Counted from the first letter of the stretch, positions 12,662 to 21,564 are shown. The stretch: 50,758 bases of DNA from Pseudomonadota bacterium (GCA_009927005.1 RFNV01000188.1:1-50758), one strand, 5' to 3'. Made by a program: numbers and translations. The notes: a model not told the origin generated them from the sequence alone.

Positions 12662-13581
12662 TGCAAAATCGTGTCATTCAACTTACCGATGTGACTCTTC
12701 GAGATGGCTTACAAAGCGAACCCCTAATCATTTCCACACCCCAGAAGTTAAATTTATTTCAGAGCCTTTTGAGTTGTTCGTACTCTCGATTGGAGTTTAC
12801 GAGTTTTTCGCATCCGAAGTGGATCCCCCAATTGGCGGATAGCGAGGAGCTATGCGAGGCGGTATTTAAATCCCCTTATTTTGGACAGACCGAACTCATG
12901 GCTTTTGTTCCCAATGAAAAAGGGCTGGAACGATTTTTGAAGTTTCCTATACCATGGGCAAGTTTTTTTACTGCTGCAAGTGAGACTTTTCATCAGAAAA
13001 ACGTCAATGCAACAATAGACGCCGGATTAAAGAATCTCGAAGGGATGATAAAAAGGGTTAAAAGTGAGAAGCGAAGAATTCGTGTTTATATTTCAACTGT
13101 ATTTGGTTGCCCTTACGAGGGGGAAATCCCGATCAGCACCCTGGAGAAGGTTCTCAATCGAGTAGTCGCATTAGAACCGGATGAAATAGCTCTCAGTGAT
13201 ACCATCGGGGTGGCCAGTCCAGCGAGAGTTGAAAAAGTAATCAAGAAAGCGTTGGAATTTTATCCGGCAGAAAAGCTAGCGCTCCACTTTCACAATACGT
13301 ATGGGATGGCACTTAGTAATATTGCTGCAGCTATTTCGATGGGAATCACTCAATTTGATGGGGCTACCGGGGGAATTGGCGGGTGTCCCTATGCCAAAGG
13401 CGCTTCGGGAAATGTGCCAACGGAAGAAATAGCTTATTTTCTGAATCGCCAAGAGAATTCTCACCAGATCGAATGGGATGGACTGGGTAAAACTATCAGA
13501 CTTTTAAATCAGCTGGGCTTAACTTTAGATAGTAGGTTGGCATCTGTTCTGAAAAAAGGGGGCACGTTGTATGGCATCTAA
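12661..13581 (+). CDS. Hydroxymethylglutaryl-CoA lyase
   Basis: Cleaves HMG-CoA to acetyl-CoA and acetoacetate, the last step of leucine degradation. The 306-residue TIM-barrel protein opens with VTLRDGLQSE, holding the metal- and substrate-binding arginine-aspartate pair, keeps the HFHNTYG metal-ligand histidines near residue 210, and has the family signature GGIGGCPYAKGASGN with the catalytic cysteine at C242. The start is GTG, overlapping the upstream TAG stop by one base (TAGTG), a stop-restart arrangement. It overlaps the next gene by 11 bases. Gene symbols differ between organisms (mvaB, yngG, liuE). Confidence 0.93.
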   Translation: MQNRVIQLTDVTLRDGLQSEPLIISTPQKLNLFQSLLSCSYSRLEFTSFSHPKWIPQLADSEELCEAVFKSPYFGQTELMAFVPNEKGLERFLKFPIPWASFFTAASETFHQKNVNATIDAGLKNLEGMIKRVKSEKRRIRVYISTVFGCPYEGEIPISTLEKVLNRVVALEPDEIALSDTIGVASPARVEKVIKKALEFYPAEKLALHFHNTYGMALSNIAAAISMGITQFDGATGGIGGCPYAKGASGNVPTEEIAYFLNRQENSHQIEWDGLGKTIRLLNQLGLTLDSRLASVLKKGGTLYGI

Positions 13582-14353
13582 TCATGTGCTGTTGAAGCGA
13601 GAAGGATCGGTCGTGGTCGTTACTTTGAATCGCCCCGATAAGATGAACGCTCTTAATAAAGAAATTTTAGAAGAGTTCAAAAAATTACTCGATGTGCTTG
13701 AAACCGATCGAGTGGCTAGAGCGATTGTACTCACTGCTTCGGGCGAAAAAGCCTTTTGCGTAGGGGCCGACCTCAAAGAGCGTCAGGGAATGAATGAGAA
13801 GGATGTTCTTTTAAGACTTGAGATGGTCCGGTCTCTGTATCTTCGATGGGAGAGATTGGCGATTCCAAGCATTGCAGCTTTAAATGGGATTGCCTTAGGC
13901 GGAGGCCTTGAACTGGCTTTGGTTTGTGACTTAAGAATTGCCTCTGAAAGCGTAATGCTGGGGTTACCTGAGACAGAGCTTGCGATTATCCCAGGAAATG
14001 GCGGGACCCAGCGGTTGACTCGCACGGTGGGAGTGAGCCGAGCAATGGAGATGGTACTCCTTGCGAAGCGATTAAGTGCCCAAGAAGCGCTTTCCTGGGG
14101 GATTGTAAATCATGTGTCCGCTCCAGGACAGTTAATGAAAGATGCGATGGTCTGGGCAAATAAAATATCTGAAGCCGGCCCAATTGCGATTCAGCAAGCT
14201 AAAAAAGCAATCCAGCGAGGAAAAGAGAAACCTTGGGAAGAAGCTCTCCAATGGGAAGTAGAATGTTACAAGCCCTGTCTTTATTCCAAAGATCGATTAG
14301 AGGGATTAAGAGCTTTCACCGAAAAACGGAAACCGAGTTATCAAGGAGAATAA
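13571..14353 (+). CDS. Enoyl-CoA hydratase family, probably 3-methylglutaconyl-CoA hydratase
   Basis: A 260-residue crotonase-fold protein. The oxyanion-hole segments are KAFCVGADLKER (about residue 60) and ALGGGLELAL (about 107), and the catalytic loop is GLPETELAIIPGNGGTQRL. The ADLKER stretch and the ending SKDRLEGLRAFTEKRKPSYQGE closely match the AUH/LiuC type, which hydrates 3-methylglutaconyl-CoA to HMG-CoA. That product is the substrate of the lyase encoded just upstream, so the assignment fits the operon. A general short-chain enoyl-CoA hydratase role cannot be excluded from sequence alone. Confidence 0.86.
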   Translation: MASNHVLLKREGSVVVVTLNRPDKMNALNKEILEEFKKLLDVLETDRVARAIVLTASGEKAFCVGADLKERQGMNEKDVLLRLEMVRSLYLRWERLAIPSIAALNGIALGGGLELALVCDLRIASESVMLGLPETELAIIPGNGGTQRLTRTVGVSRAMEMVLLAKRLSAQEALSWGIVNHVSAPGQLMKDAMVWANKISEAGPIAIQQAKKAIQRGKEKPWEEALQWEVECYKPCLYSKDRLEGLRAFTEKRKPSYQGE

Positions 14354-14354
14354 G

Positions 14355-15881
14355 ATGCCAGATTCTGAAGAATTTAAGAGGCACCGGGAGCGCATTCTTC
14401 AAGGTGGAAATAAGAAGTATCATGAAAAGAATTCGAGCGAAGGGAAGTTGTTTGCACGAAAGAGAATTGAACTACTCGTCGATGCTGGATCGTTTGTTGA
14501 GGATGGGCAATTTGCAAACTGCTTGAATGACGAACTCCCCGCCGATGGAGTCATTACCGGAATTGGGAAAGTAGATAATCGTCCAGTCGCCATTCTGGCC
14601 AATGACTCCACAGTAAAAGCGGGTTCTTGGGGAGCTCGAACCGTTGAAAAAATGATTCGTCTGCAGGAAAAAGCGCAACAATTGAAAATCCCTGTGTTTT
14701 ACCTAGTCGACAGCGCTGGAGCGCGTATTACTGATCAAGTGGAAATGTTCCCTGGAAGAAGAGGGGCTGGAAGAATTTTTCGTAACCAGGCTATTTTATC
14801 CGGTCAAATTCCTCAAGTGTGCATCCTTTTTGGGCCTTCCGCTGCTGGTGGTGCCTATATCCCGGCCTTCTGTGATGTTTTGATCATGGTAGAAGGAAAT
14901 GCCAGTATGTACTTGGGCTCACCTCGAATGGCAGAAGCTGTCATTGGAGAAAAAGTAAGTCTTGAGGAAATGGGAGGAGCTCGCATGCACTGCACACAGA
15001 GTGGGTGTGGCGACATCCTCGTTAAAACGGAGGCAGAGGCGATTCAAGTCGCCAAAAAGTATTTATCCTATTTTCCTCAAAACTGCTCCGACCACCCCAA
15101 CGCGATTGCGAGTCAGAAGAGTAGAAAACCCGCAAAAGATCTGAAAAGCTTGATTCCAGACTCTCCTTCTCGCGCTTACGACATCAAAGAGGTTATTGAG
15201 ACCATTGTAGATGAGAACAGTTTTTTTGAGCTAAAAGAGCTGTATGCGGCTGAATTAGTGACAGGACTGTGTCGGATTGAAGGGAGATGTGTCGGGATAG
15301 TGGCGAACCAACCCCGGGTTAAAGGAGGGGTATTGTTTGTGGAATCATCCGATAAGGCTGCCCGATTTATTCAGATTTGTGATGCTTTTAATATCCCGCT
15401 TTTGTTTTTGTCGGATGTTCCTGGCTTTATGATCGGCTCTAAAATTGAAAAAGAGGGGATGATTCGAGCTGGGGCGAAGTTTATTCATGCCATGTCTAAT
15501 GCCAGCGTTCCTAAAATTACGTTAATTATTCGAAAAGCTTTTGGTGCGGGACTGTATGCAATGTGTGGTCCTGCTTTTGATAGCGATTCTGTCATCGCAC
15601 TTCCATCGGCTGCAATTGCTGTGATGGGCCCTGAGCCAGCAGTAAACGCAGTTTATTACAACAAACTGGTGAGCATGGGATCTGATGAACGTAAAACGTT
15701 TATTCAGGAAAAAATGCGAGAGTACGAAAAAGACGTGAATATTTATCGAATGGCCTCTGAATTGATCGTGGACACGATTATTGATTTCGAGGAAACCCGA
15801 ACGGAAATTTTCAGACGTTTGGAGTTTATGAAGAGCAAGAAAAAGGATGTCAAAACGCACACAGCCATTCTTCCGATGTAA
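14355..15881 (+). CDS. Acyl-CoA carboxylase, carboxyltransferase (beta) subunit, probably methylcrotonyl- or propionyl-CoA type
   Basis: A 508-residue carboxyltransferase with the two crotonase-like halves. The N-terminal half contains LVDSAGARITDQVEMFPGRRGAG and the GPSAAGGAYIPAFCD oxyanion region; the C-terminal half contains SDVPGFMIGSKIEKEGMIRAGAK and RKAFGAGLYAMCG. It would move carboxyl groups from biotin on the small carrier protein to an acyl-CoA. Neighbouring methylglutaconyl-CoA hydratase and HMG-CoA lyase argue for 3-methylcrotonyl-CoA as substrate, but the sequence does not separate this from propionyl-CoA. No biotin carboxylase gene is in the window. Its stop is four bases from the end of the convergent permease gene. 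Confidence 0.88.
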   Translation: MPDSEEFKRHRERILQGGNKKYHEKNSSEGKLFARKRIELLVDAGSFVEDGQFANCLNDELPADGVITGIGKVDNRPVAILANDSTVKAGSWGARTVEKMIRLQEKAQQLKIPVFYLVDSAGARITDQVEMFPGRRGAGRIFRNQAILSGQIPQVCILFGPSAAGGAYIPAFCDVLIMVEGNASMYLGSPRMAEAVIGEKVSLEEMGGARMHCTQSGCGDILVKTEAEAIQVAKKYLSYFPQNCSDHPNAIASQKSRKPAKDLKSLIPDSPSRAYDIKEVIETIVDENSFFELKELYAAELVTGLCRIEGRCVGIVANQPRVKGGVLFVESSDKAARFIQICDAFNIPLLFLSDVPGFMIGSKIEKEGMIRAGAKFIHAMSNASVPKITLIIRKAFGAGLYAMCGPAFDSDSVIALPSAAIAVMGPEPAVNAVYYNKLVSMGSDERKTFIQEKMREYEKDVNIYRMASELIVDTIIDFEETRTEIFRRLEFMKSKKKDVKTHTAILPM

Positions 15882-15884
15882 GGC

Positions 15885-16748
15885 CTAGTTTTGGTTGCTG
15901 CCGATAGCTCTGGGAGGACGGGCGGAACCAATCGTGGTTACCAAAATTCCGATTGTGAGGAGATACGGGAGTGTTTGGATCCACTGAACTGGTATCGAGA
16001 TTCCTTTCCAGCTAATCCCTTGAAGAATCATAGGGAGGGCTTCGGTAAATCCAAAAAATAGTGAGGCAAAAAGAACCGGGATGGGGCGCCATTTGCCAAA
16101 AATGACCGCTGCTAGGGCGATAAATCCGCCTCCCGCAGTCATGTCTCTTAAAAATTGGCTTGAGTGTCCAATCGACAAGTAGGAGCCTCCCAAAGATGTC
16201 AAAGCTCCTCCCAGGAGAAGTGCAAGCGTTCTTACCTTTTCAACAGAAACACCAGCAGTTTGTAGCGCCTCTGGTCCATCTCCGGCGCTACGGATTCGTA
16301 AACCAAATCGTGTTCGGTAGATTAAGTAATGAATGCCTAGAGGCAGGACTAAAGAAATAGCAATCATCCAAGCTGCGCTCAGACGGGCTGCAGTAGGCAC
16401 AGACGGAGTGTTAGTCGAACTCCCAAACCACGCCTGGGATAAAAGTGGCGGGAGGCCAGCAGCTAGGATATTGATGGCAACTCCGCTAATAATATGGTCC
16501 GTCTTGGCCTTTTGAGTAAGAAAGGCGTGAAGGCCCATAAAAATACTTCCCGCAAACATTCCAGCAACGACACTAGCGATCGGGTTTAGGGTCAGAAGAT
16601 CGACCGAAGCTGCTGTAAATGCCGAAATTAAAAGAACGCCCTCTAGGCATATAGTGGCGACACCGGCGCGTTCACAGAGGAGCCCCCCCATCGCCGCAAA
16701 GATCAGAGGGGCAGACAATCTCAAGCTGGAGGTGAGTAGCTCAATCAT
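15885..16748 (-). CDS. BMP-type (nucleoside/simple sugar) ABC transporter permease 2
   Basis: Integral membrane permease of the importer family that includes Bacillus NupQ and the RbsC-like fold, with about eight hydrophobic segments. The ERAGVATICLEGVLL stretch near the N-terminus is characteristic of the second permease of nucleoside-type systems. The frame opens at an ATG at 16769, but I place the start at 16748: a perfect AAGGAGG lies 8 bases before it and it gives a TGA/ATG 4-base overlap with the upstream permease, whereas the 16769 start would put that ribosome binding site inside the gene. Pairs with permease 1 and the double-ATPase gene upstream. Confidence 0.88.
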   Translation of the reverse strand: MIELLTSSLRLSAPLIFAAMGGLLCERAGVATICLEGVLLISAFTAASVDLLTLNPIASVVAGMFAGSIFMGLHAFLTQKAKTDHIISGVAINILAAGLPPLLSQAWFGSSTNTPSVPTAARLSAAWMIAISLVLPLGIHYLIYRTRFGLRIRSAGDGPEALQTAGVSVEKVRTLALLLGGALTSLGGSYLSIGHSSQFLRDMTAGGGFIALAAVIFGKWRPIPVLFASLFFGFTEALPMILQGISWKGISIPVQWIQTLPYLLTIGILVTTIGSARPPRAIGSNQN

Positions 16749-17755
16749 TTCAAGCGCCTCCTTTGCCAAAAGTCTCGAGTTGAAACCAAAATGATGAGAA
16801 TGGCTTGAAGAATCAATGACACTTCCTTGGAAATGTTCTGACTAAAAAATTCCAGTTCCCGAGAAAAATTTTGGAGACTGCCAAAAAGAAAACTAGAAAA
16901 AATAATCCCTATGGGGTGATTTCGTGCCAAAAGGGCAACTGCGATGCCAGTAAATCCATAGCCAGGAGAGAAACCCTCGATAAGCTTGTGTTCATTTCCC
17001 AAGATGTCATTCGTTGCCACAAGGCCAGCCAGCGCTCCGGAAATCATGAAGACTGCCAAGGTCCGTTGAGAGAGGAGGACGCCCGAAAAGACGGCCGCTC
17101 TGGGGCTTTGCCCCATTGTGCGGAGTTCAAATCCAAAAGAGGTTCTGAAAAGCAAAACATACACAGCAATAGCCACTGCTATAGCAATGATCAGACTGAC
17201 ATTTACCGGAGTGGTGGGAAACCAGAGGGTTTGCAATTGATAGCCAGCGGGCAACACACTTGTTTCCGCTGACTGACTTTCCGGATTCTTGAAGGGGTAG
17301 AGAATCAGATAATTCACGCAGGAAAGCGCGATGAAATTCAAAAGAATAGTCGTGATTACTTCATGAGTTCCTCGTTTTGCTTTGAAATATCCAGGCAAAA
17401 ATCCCCAGAGCGATCCCGCGAGGGCCGCGACAACAAAGGATAGGGGAATGGCGCTCCAAGGGGGGAGGTTAGGGAAATAGCGGGAAAAAGCTACGATTGC
17501 GATTGCTCCCCAGAGCAATTGTCCTTCGGCACCAATATTAAATAGGCCAGCATGGAAGCACAAAGCAACCGAAAGTCCGGTAAAGATAAGGGGGGTTGTA
17601 TAAAAAAGAGTGTAGCCTAGCCCAAAGCGGTTTAGGAAAGTGTGTTGCAACGCCTCGGAAAGAGCATTTAAATCCTCGCCCATGAAAAACAGAAGCAAAA
17701 CTAAAAAGGTCAATGAGACAAGCAATGCAATTGAAACCGAGAAAAGTTGCTTCAT
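16745..17755 (-). CDS. BMP-type (nucleoside/simple sugar) ABC transporter permease 1
   Basis: A 336-residue polytopic permease, NupP-like. It has an N-terminal anchor, then HAGLFNIGAEGQLLWGAIA, the hallmark of the first permease of this family, and a cytoplasmic coupling segment with FELRTMGQSPRAAVFSG. Start chosen at 17755 instead of the more upstream ATG at 17776: it overlaps the ATPase stop by 4 bases and has GGAG 7 bases before it. Expected to form the transmembrane channel with permease 2. Substrate by family is nucleosides or related sugars. Confidence 0.87.
   Translation of the reverse strand: MKQLFSVSIALLVSLTFLVLLLFFMGEDLNALSEALQHTFLNRFGLGYTLFYTTPLIFTGLSVALCFHAGLFNIGAEGQLLWGAIAIVAFSRYFPNLPPWSAIPLSFVVAALAGSLWGFLPGYFKAKRGTHEVITTILLNFIALSCVNYLILYPFKNPESQSAETSVLPAGYQLQTLWFPTTPVNVSLIIAIAVAIAVYVLLFRTSFGFELRTMGQSPRAAVFSGVLLSQRTLAVFMISGALAGLVATNDILGNEHKLIEGFSPGYGFTGIAVALLARNHPIGIIFSSFLFGSLQNFSRELEFFSQNISKEVSLILQAILIILVSTRDFWQRRRLK
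16757..16763 (-). promoter_or_regulatory. Ribosome binding site that fixes the start of permease 2
   Basis: The minus strand reads AAGGAGG, complementary to the 16S 3' end, followed by 8 bases and the ATG at 16748. It lies inside the C-terminal codons of permease 1 and inside any longer version of permease 2, so it argues for the shorter protein. Confidence 0.7.
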
Positions 17756-19260
17756 GTCTTGGCTCCAGTCATCCACAGGCCTAACTCTTTAACTGAGATC
17801 TGCGATGTTGGACTTTCAAAGACGATCATTCCTTCTCTTAAAACGGCAATCGAATCGGTGATCGTGAGAAGTTCATCCAAATCAGAGGACACCAACAAAA
17901 TACTTGCGTCTCCTTCTGCCAATTTAAGAAAGTGAGAATGGATAAATTCAATCGAGCCAATATCCACTCCCCGAGTGGGGTGGCAGGCCAAAAGAAAGTT
18001 AACCTTTGAGCTGGTTTCTCGCGCAATCAGGAGCTTCTGCTGATTGCCTCCTGAGAGCGCCTTTACGGGAAGGGAAGGTTCTGCGGGGCGAACATCAAAA
18101 CGATTCATCAAAGTTTGAGCAAACGACAAAACCTTAGATTCTCTTAAAAAGCCACGGCTCTCAAAGCGTTTCTCTCGTTGATGTCCCAAAACAAAATTGT
18201 CTGCAGAAGAGAAATTTAAAACCAATCCTTCTTTTTGCCGATCCGGGGGAATTAACGAAAAACCAGATTGGCGTTTTGAATAAGCGGAACTTGAGTTCAG
18301 AGGGATCCCGAAAAGAAAAGCACTCCCAGTGAAGGGTTTTGCCTGGCAGATAATCTCTACGAGTTCCTGTTGCCCTTGTCCTTCGATGCCAGCAATTCCT
18401 AAAATTTGTCCAGGGTAAAGACTCAGATTCAGATTCTTAAGTGGTTTAGACGATTGAGAAGAAGAAGAAAGATTATTTAATTGTAGGACCGGTTGAGAAT
18501 CCTCTGAAAAACCCTTGCGTTTGGGGAGCGGGGAACGTTCTCGTCCCATGATTAATTGGGATAGCAGTCCTTCAGAGAGACCGGCTGTTTCTTGGGTTGT
18601 TATTACTTTTCCCCCTCTCATGACGGTGACGGTATTCGTGTAATTAAGTATTTCCTTTAGTTTATGGGTGATAACGATGATTGTTTTGCCCTGTTCTTTC
18701 AATGTTTTCAATTTCTCAAAGAGCAAAGTCACTTCTTGGGGTGTCAGAACTGCAGTGGGTTCATCCAAAATGAGAATGTTCGCTTCCCGGTAGAGAAGTT
18801 TCAGGATCTCTACTTGTTGTTGTTCTCCGATGGAAAGATCCTCAATACGAGCAGTGAGCTCAAGCGAAAAGCCATAGATCTTTTGAAGGGAGGTCAGCTT
18901 CTCTAAGATACCATTGCGATCGATCTGAAAACGATTCGGCTCGAGTCCCAGGATTACATTCTCCCAGACGGTTAGAGAGGGAACTAACATGAAATGCTGG
19001 TGAACCATTCCGATGCCTTTTGTGATGGCTTCATGAGGATTCCTAAAGCAAATGCTGTGGCCGTGAAGCAAAACTTCTCCTGAATCTGGCTTAAGCAAGC
19101 CGTACAGAATTTTCATTATGGTCGACTTACCAGCCCCATTTTCCCCAATGACCCCGTGAATGGAGTGCTGGTGTATGGCAAAAGAGACTTGTTCATTGGC
19201 GTGTAGCGAACCAAAGCGTTTCGAAATACTTTTAAACTCAATTAGAGGAGAAGTGTTCAC
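17752..19260 (-). CDS. BMP-type ABC transporter ATP-binding protein with two ATPase domains
   Basis: A 502-residue fused double ABC ATPase of the RbsA/NupO type. Domain 1 has an intact Walker A (GENGAGKST), signature LSIGEQQQ and Walker B ILILDEPTAVLTP. Domain 2 has a degenerate Walker A (GIEGQGQQE), an intact LSGGNQQK signature and CHPTRGVDIGS in place of a full Walker B, which is normal for the second half in this family. It energises the two permeases downstream. The start is GTG, overlapping the stop of the binding-protein gene by 4 bases. Confidence 0.92.
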   Translation of the reverse strand: MNTSPLIEFKSISKRFGSLHANEQVSFAIHQHSIHGVIGENGAGKSTIMKILYGLLKPDSGEVLLHGHSICFRNPHEAITKGIGMVHQHFMLVPSLTVWENVILGLEPNRFQIDRNGILEKLTSLQKIYGFSLELTARIEDLSIGEQQQVEILKLLYREANILILDEPTAVLTPQEVTLLFEKLKTLKEQGKTIIVITHKLKEILNYTNTVTVMRGGKVITTQETAGLSEGLLSQLIMGRERSPLPKRKGFSEDSQPVLQLNNLSSSSQSSKPLKNLNLSLYPGQILGIAGIEGQGQQELVEIICQAKPFTGSAFLFGIPLNSSSAYSKRQSGFSLIPPDRQKEGLVLNFSSADNFVLGHQREKRFESRGFLRESKVLSFAQTLMNRFDVRPAEPSLPVKALSGGNQQKLLIARETSSKVNFLLACHPTRGVDIGSIEFIHSHFLKLAEGDASILLVSSDLDELLTITDSIAVLREGMIVFESPTSQISVKELGLWMTGAKT

Positions 19261-20270
19261 TTAGAGGTGCTCGTAGATTTATGCAAGTTGTAAAAATCAG
19301 GAACTATTAAAGTGCCACTTAATATTTGTTCTCTAATTTTTAGAGCTTGTCTCTCGATCTCGGGAGTGAGTATTTTGCGATTGTTCTCGTCAATGGAAAA
19401 CGAAATTGCATTTTCCTTAAGGCCCATATGAACGGTGCCCCCTGAGAAGAGACCATTCAATTTGAGGGAGATAGATTCGTAAACTGCCTGATCAACTCCC
19501 TTTACCATGCTTGTTAAAATCGTGCCGGGTTTAACCCAGTTTTGATTAGAATCAACCCCAATGGCATATTTCTTCTTTTCCTCCGCTGCATCAAAAACCC
19601 CCAAACATGAGGAGCCCGCGGCACAGAAAACAACATCTACTCCCTTTGAAAATTGAAGCATAGCTAGCTCTTTTGCGCGTGAGGGATCTCGCCATGCTTC
19701 GGAGGATGCGCCTACATAATGGGTAAAAGTTTTAACCTGGGTCGAAATAGCGGTGGCTCCTGTTCGATAACCCAATTCAAACCGTCTGATGAGAGGAATA
19801 TCCATGCCGCCAATAAAACCCACGGTCTTTGTTTTGCTGCTTAGAGCTGCGATCGTTCCAACGAGATAAGAGCCTTCGTGCTCTTGAAAGATTACAGAGC
19901 GGACATTAGGGAGTGAGCTGGGAGCATCGATAAGCAGAAATGAAATGCGAGGGAATTGTTTTGCAACAGCTTCAATAGCCGACTTCTGAACAAAACCAAT
20001 CCCAATAATCAGGTCGTATCCATGTTGAGCAAAAGTACGAATCGTTGGAACAAATGCTGAGTCGCTCGAGCATTCCAAAACCTTTAAATGGATATTTAGT
20101 TCATTTTTTGCCCGAGTTGCTCCCGTAAATGCAGACGCATTAAATGACTTATCATCTTTGCCTCCGCGGTCGAGAACCAAACCGATTTTCAGGGGCTGAC
20201 GTGTTTGTGGAAAAACGGATTGGTTTAAGAACAAGGCAAGAAAGTAGAGAAACCAAGAGAGCTTGGGCAT
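19257..20270 (-). CDS. BMP-family periplasmic substrate-binding protein
   Basis: A 337-residue solute-binding protein of the Bmp/Med/PnrA family, which bind purine nucleosides in characterised cases. A Sec signal peptide covers about residues 1-22 (hydrophobic core FLYFLALFLNQSVF). The mature start is LKIGLVLDRGGKDDKSFNASAF, the classic family opening, and GVDVVFCAAGSSCLGVFDAA with IGVDSNQN follow. No lipobox cysteine is present, so it is probably soluble in the periplasm. First ABC component of the minus-strand operon, 2 bases after the TonB-like gene. Confidence 0.9.
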   Translation of the reverse strand: MPKLSWFLYFLALFLNQSVFPQTRQPLKIGLVLDRGGKDDKSFNASAFTGATRAKNELNIHLKVLECSSDSAFVPTIRTFAQHGYDLIIGIGFVQKSAIEAVAKQFPRISFLLIDAPSSLPNVRSVIFQEHEGSYLVGTIAALSSKTKTVGFIGGMDIPLIRRFELGYRTGATAISTQVKTFTHYVGASSEAWRDPSRAKELAMLQFSKGVDVVFCAAGSSCLGVFDAAEEKKKYAIGVDSNQNWVKPGTILTSMVKGVDQAVYESISLKLNGLFSGGTVHMGLKENAISFSIDENNRKILTPEIERQALKIREQILSGTLIVPDFYNLHKSTSTSK

Positions 20271-20272
20271 GG

Positions 20273-20902
20273 TTAGCTTTTCAACTCGTATCTAAGGGGC
20301 AATTCAAATTGGAGTTGCTGGTAAGTGTAGTGAGCGGGGGGAAGTGGGACTTTGTCTAGTTTTTGGAGAAATCGAATCGCTTCTTGCTGGAGGAGTTTTG
20401 GGGCATCAGATTCTGCCAACCGAATATCCTTAAGATTGCCCTCAGGAGTGACCTGAAAACGAACCTTAACAACTCCAGACAATCCCAGATCTTTCAAAGC
20501 GCGAGGAAAAACCTTGGCTGAGTCTAAATAGGCATGAAGGATTGAAGCATATTGTATCGAAGAACCTCCCTGACCGATTCCTTTCGAATCAGTGTCACTG
20601 GGTGAAGGGGGGGCAAGTTCGGAAGGGTTTCTCTGATCCCCCTTAGTCTGGGTGGGAAGATCAAGGGGGCTAGTCCCTGGCAAAGGGGCAGTTGGGGCAC
20701 GGTTGGCAAAACTGGGAAAAAAAGAAACCTCAGTAGCATCCGCCAATCCCCCTTTTTTTCCGAGAAGCTTCTCAAATGCCGAGGGAGCCAACGGAGAAGC
20801 TACTTTATAAAACAACAGTAAATGCACAAAAATACTGACAAAACTGGCCAAATGAAGTTTGATCGAATCAAACGAAAACGTGGTCTTGCAAAGCGTGGTC
20901 AT
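20273..20902 (-). CDS. TonB-like energy-transducing protein
   Basis: A 209-residue protein with one N-terminal membrane anchor (about residues 17-34, preceded by lysines), a proline/serine/threonine-rich periplasmic linker (about 65-115) and a C-terminal TonB domain (about 120-205) with SGVVKVRFQVTPEGNLKDI and QQEAIRFLQKL. TonB links the proton-motive force to outer-membrane receptors. No ExbB or ExbD gene is in the window, so the motor must come from elsewhere. It is the first gene of the operon with the BMP-type importer and is divergent from a TonB-dependent receptor cluster, suggesting a joint uptake route across both membranes. Confidence 0.8.
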   Translation of the reverse strand: MTTLCKTTFSFDSIKLHLASFVSIFVHLLLFYKVASPLAPSAFEKLLGKKGGLADATEVSFFPSFANRAPTAPLPGTSPLDLPTQTKGDQRNPSELAPPSPSDTDSKGIGQGGSSIQYASILHAYLDSAKVFPRALKDLGLSGVVKVRFQVTPEGNLKDIRLAESDAPKLLQQEAIRFLQKLDKVPLPPAHYTYQQLQFELPLRYELKS

Positions 20903-20931
20903 GAGGATTTAAACCTTAATCAAAGTCCTCG

Positions 20932-20938
20932 AAAGGAG
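20932..20938 (+). promoter_or_regulatory. Ribosome binding site supporting a TTG start at 20945
   Basis: AAAGGAG followed by 6 bases and a TTG codon. The TTG begins a compact hydrophobic signal peptide, whereas longer versions of the frame would overlap the divergent TonB-like gene and place a highly charged segment before the signal. Confidence 0.65.
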
Positions 20939-20944
20939 CAAGTT

Positions 20945-21334
20945 TTGGTTCTTCTAATTATAGGGTCTTTTTTATGGGGTACAACGGCCAGCGCAGGAGC
21001 TCCCGCGATGTTTCAAGGCACAGATAAAGGGCGTCCGTGTTCTCTCTATGTCCACCGTGAGCAAGAACAAGCGGGGGTCTACGAAGTGGAAGTATCTACG
21101 AGTTACGAACACAATGGACAAGGGCTTGGAAAGATTGTCCTGACGTTCGATCCCAACTCCGGAGGAAAAATCCTCCAATGGCAAGACCCCAAGACCAAAG
21201 AGTTTTTGAAAGTTGTACTGAAAAACGAGAGCGAAAGTTTGTCTGAGCCTTCCGGATTTCGTTTAAAGTGGATGCACTTTGATCATTTGCATGATGCTAC
21301 TTGCAGTGAACTTAAACCCACGGGTGCGGAATGA
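20945..21334 (+). CDS. Small secreted protein of unknown function
   Basis: I start this 129-residue protein at TTG 20945, giving a signal peptide with core LVLLIIGSFLWG and cleavage probably after TASA, just before GAPAMFQG. The frame is open further upstream to 20822 but that part overlaps the divergent tonB-like gene. The mature protein is mostly beta-rich, has two cysteines (in RPCSLY and ATCSEL) that may form a disulfide, and a histidine-rich HFDHLHD patch that might bind metal. I do not recognise a family. Its stop overlaps the receptor gene start by 4 bases (ATGA), so it belongs to the receptor operon. Confidence 0.65.
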   Translation: MVLLIIGSFLWGTTASAGAPAMFQGTDKGRPCSLYVHREQEQAGVYEVEVSTSYEHNGQGLGKIVLTFDPNSGGKILQWQDPKTKEFLKVVLKNESESLSEPSGFRLKWMHFDHLHDATCSELKPTGAE

Positions 21335-21564
21335 AAAAAATTATCGGCAGTTTAATCCTTTTTTCAGCGTGGGCAGCCTTTGGTGAGGGACAGGAAGTTG
21401 GATCTCTTCCAGAGATTGTTGTGCAAGAGGAGGAAACTAGTTCAACCTCGGAGCTAGATAAATCGTCAGTCGTTCCCACAATCAAACTCCCCAAAAAAGA
21501 AACTGGAACAGAAAAAAGCTCCCAATTTATCCGAAGCGATAGCGGGGGAGAGCGGGGTGGATAG
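21331..21564 (+). CDS. N-terminal part of the TonB-dependent receptor, cut off by a frameshift
   Basis: Encodes a Sec signal peptide (residues 1-18, core IIGSLILFSAWAAF) and a TonB box, LPEIVVQ at about residues 28-34, then a short linker. It then stops at 21562 in the original frame, where nothing receptor-like is encoded. In the +1 frame the sequence reads KKAPNLSEAIAGESGVDSQ and runs into the plug domain of the next entry. So this is the start of one gene whose reading frame shifts by one base somewhere near 21491-21517. On its own, this 77-residue product would be a useless stub. Confidence 0.7.
   Translation: MKKIIGSLILFSAWAAFGEGQEVGSLPEIVVQEEETSSTSELDKSSVVPTIKLPKKETGTEKSSQFIRSDSGGERGG
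21491..21517 (+). other. Probable frameshift site in the TonB-dependent receptor gene
   Basis: Two runs of six A lie here (21493-21498 and 21512-21517). Removing one A from either would fuse the signal peptide and TonB box to the plug and barrel in one frame. The exact position cannot be fixed by eye because the linker is not conserved. Confidence 0.6.
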
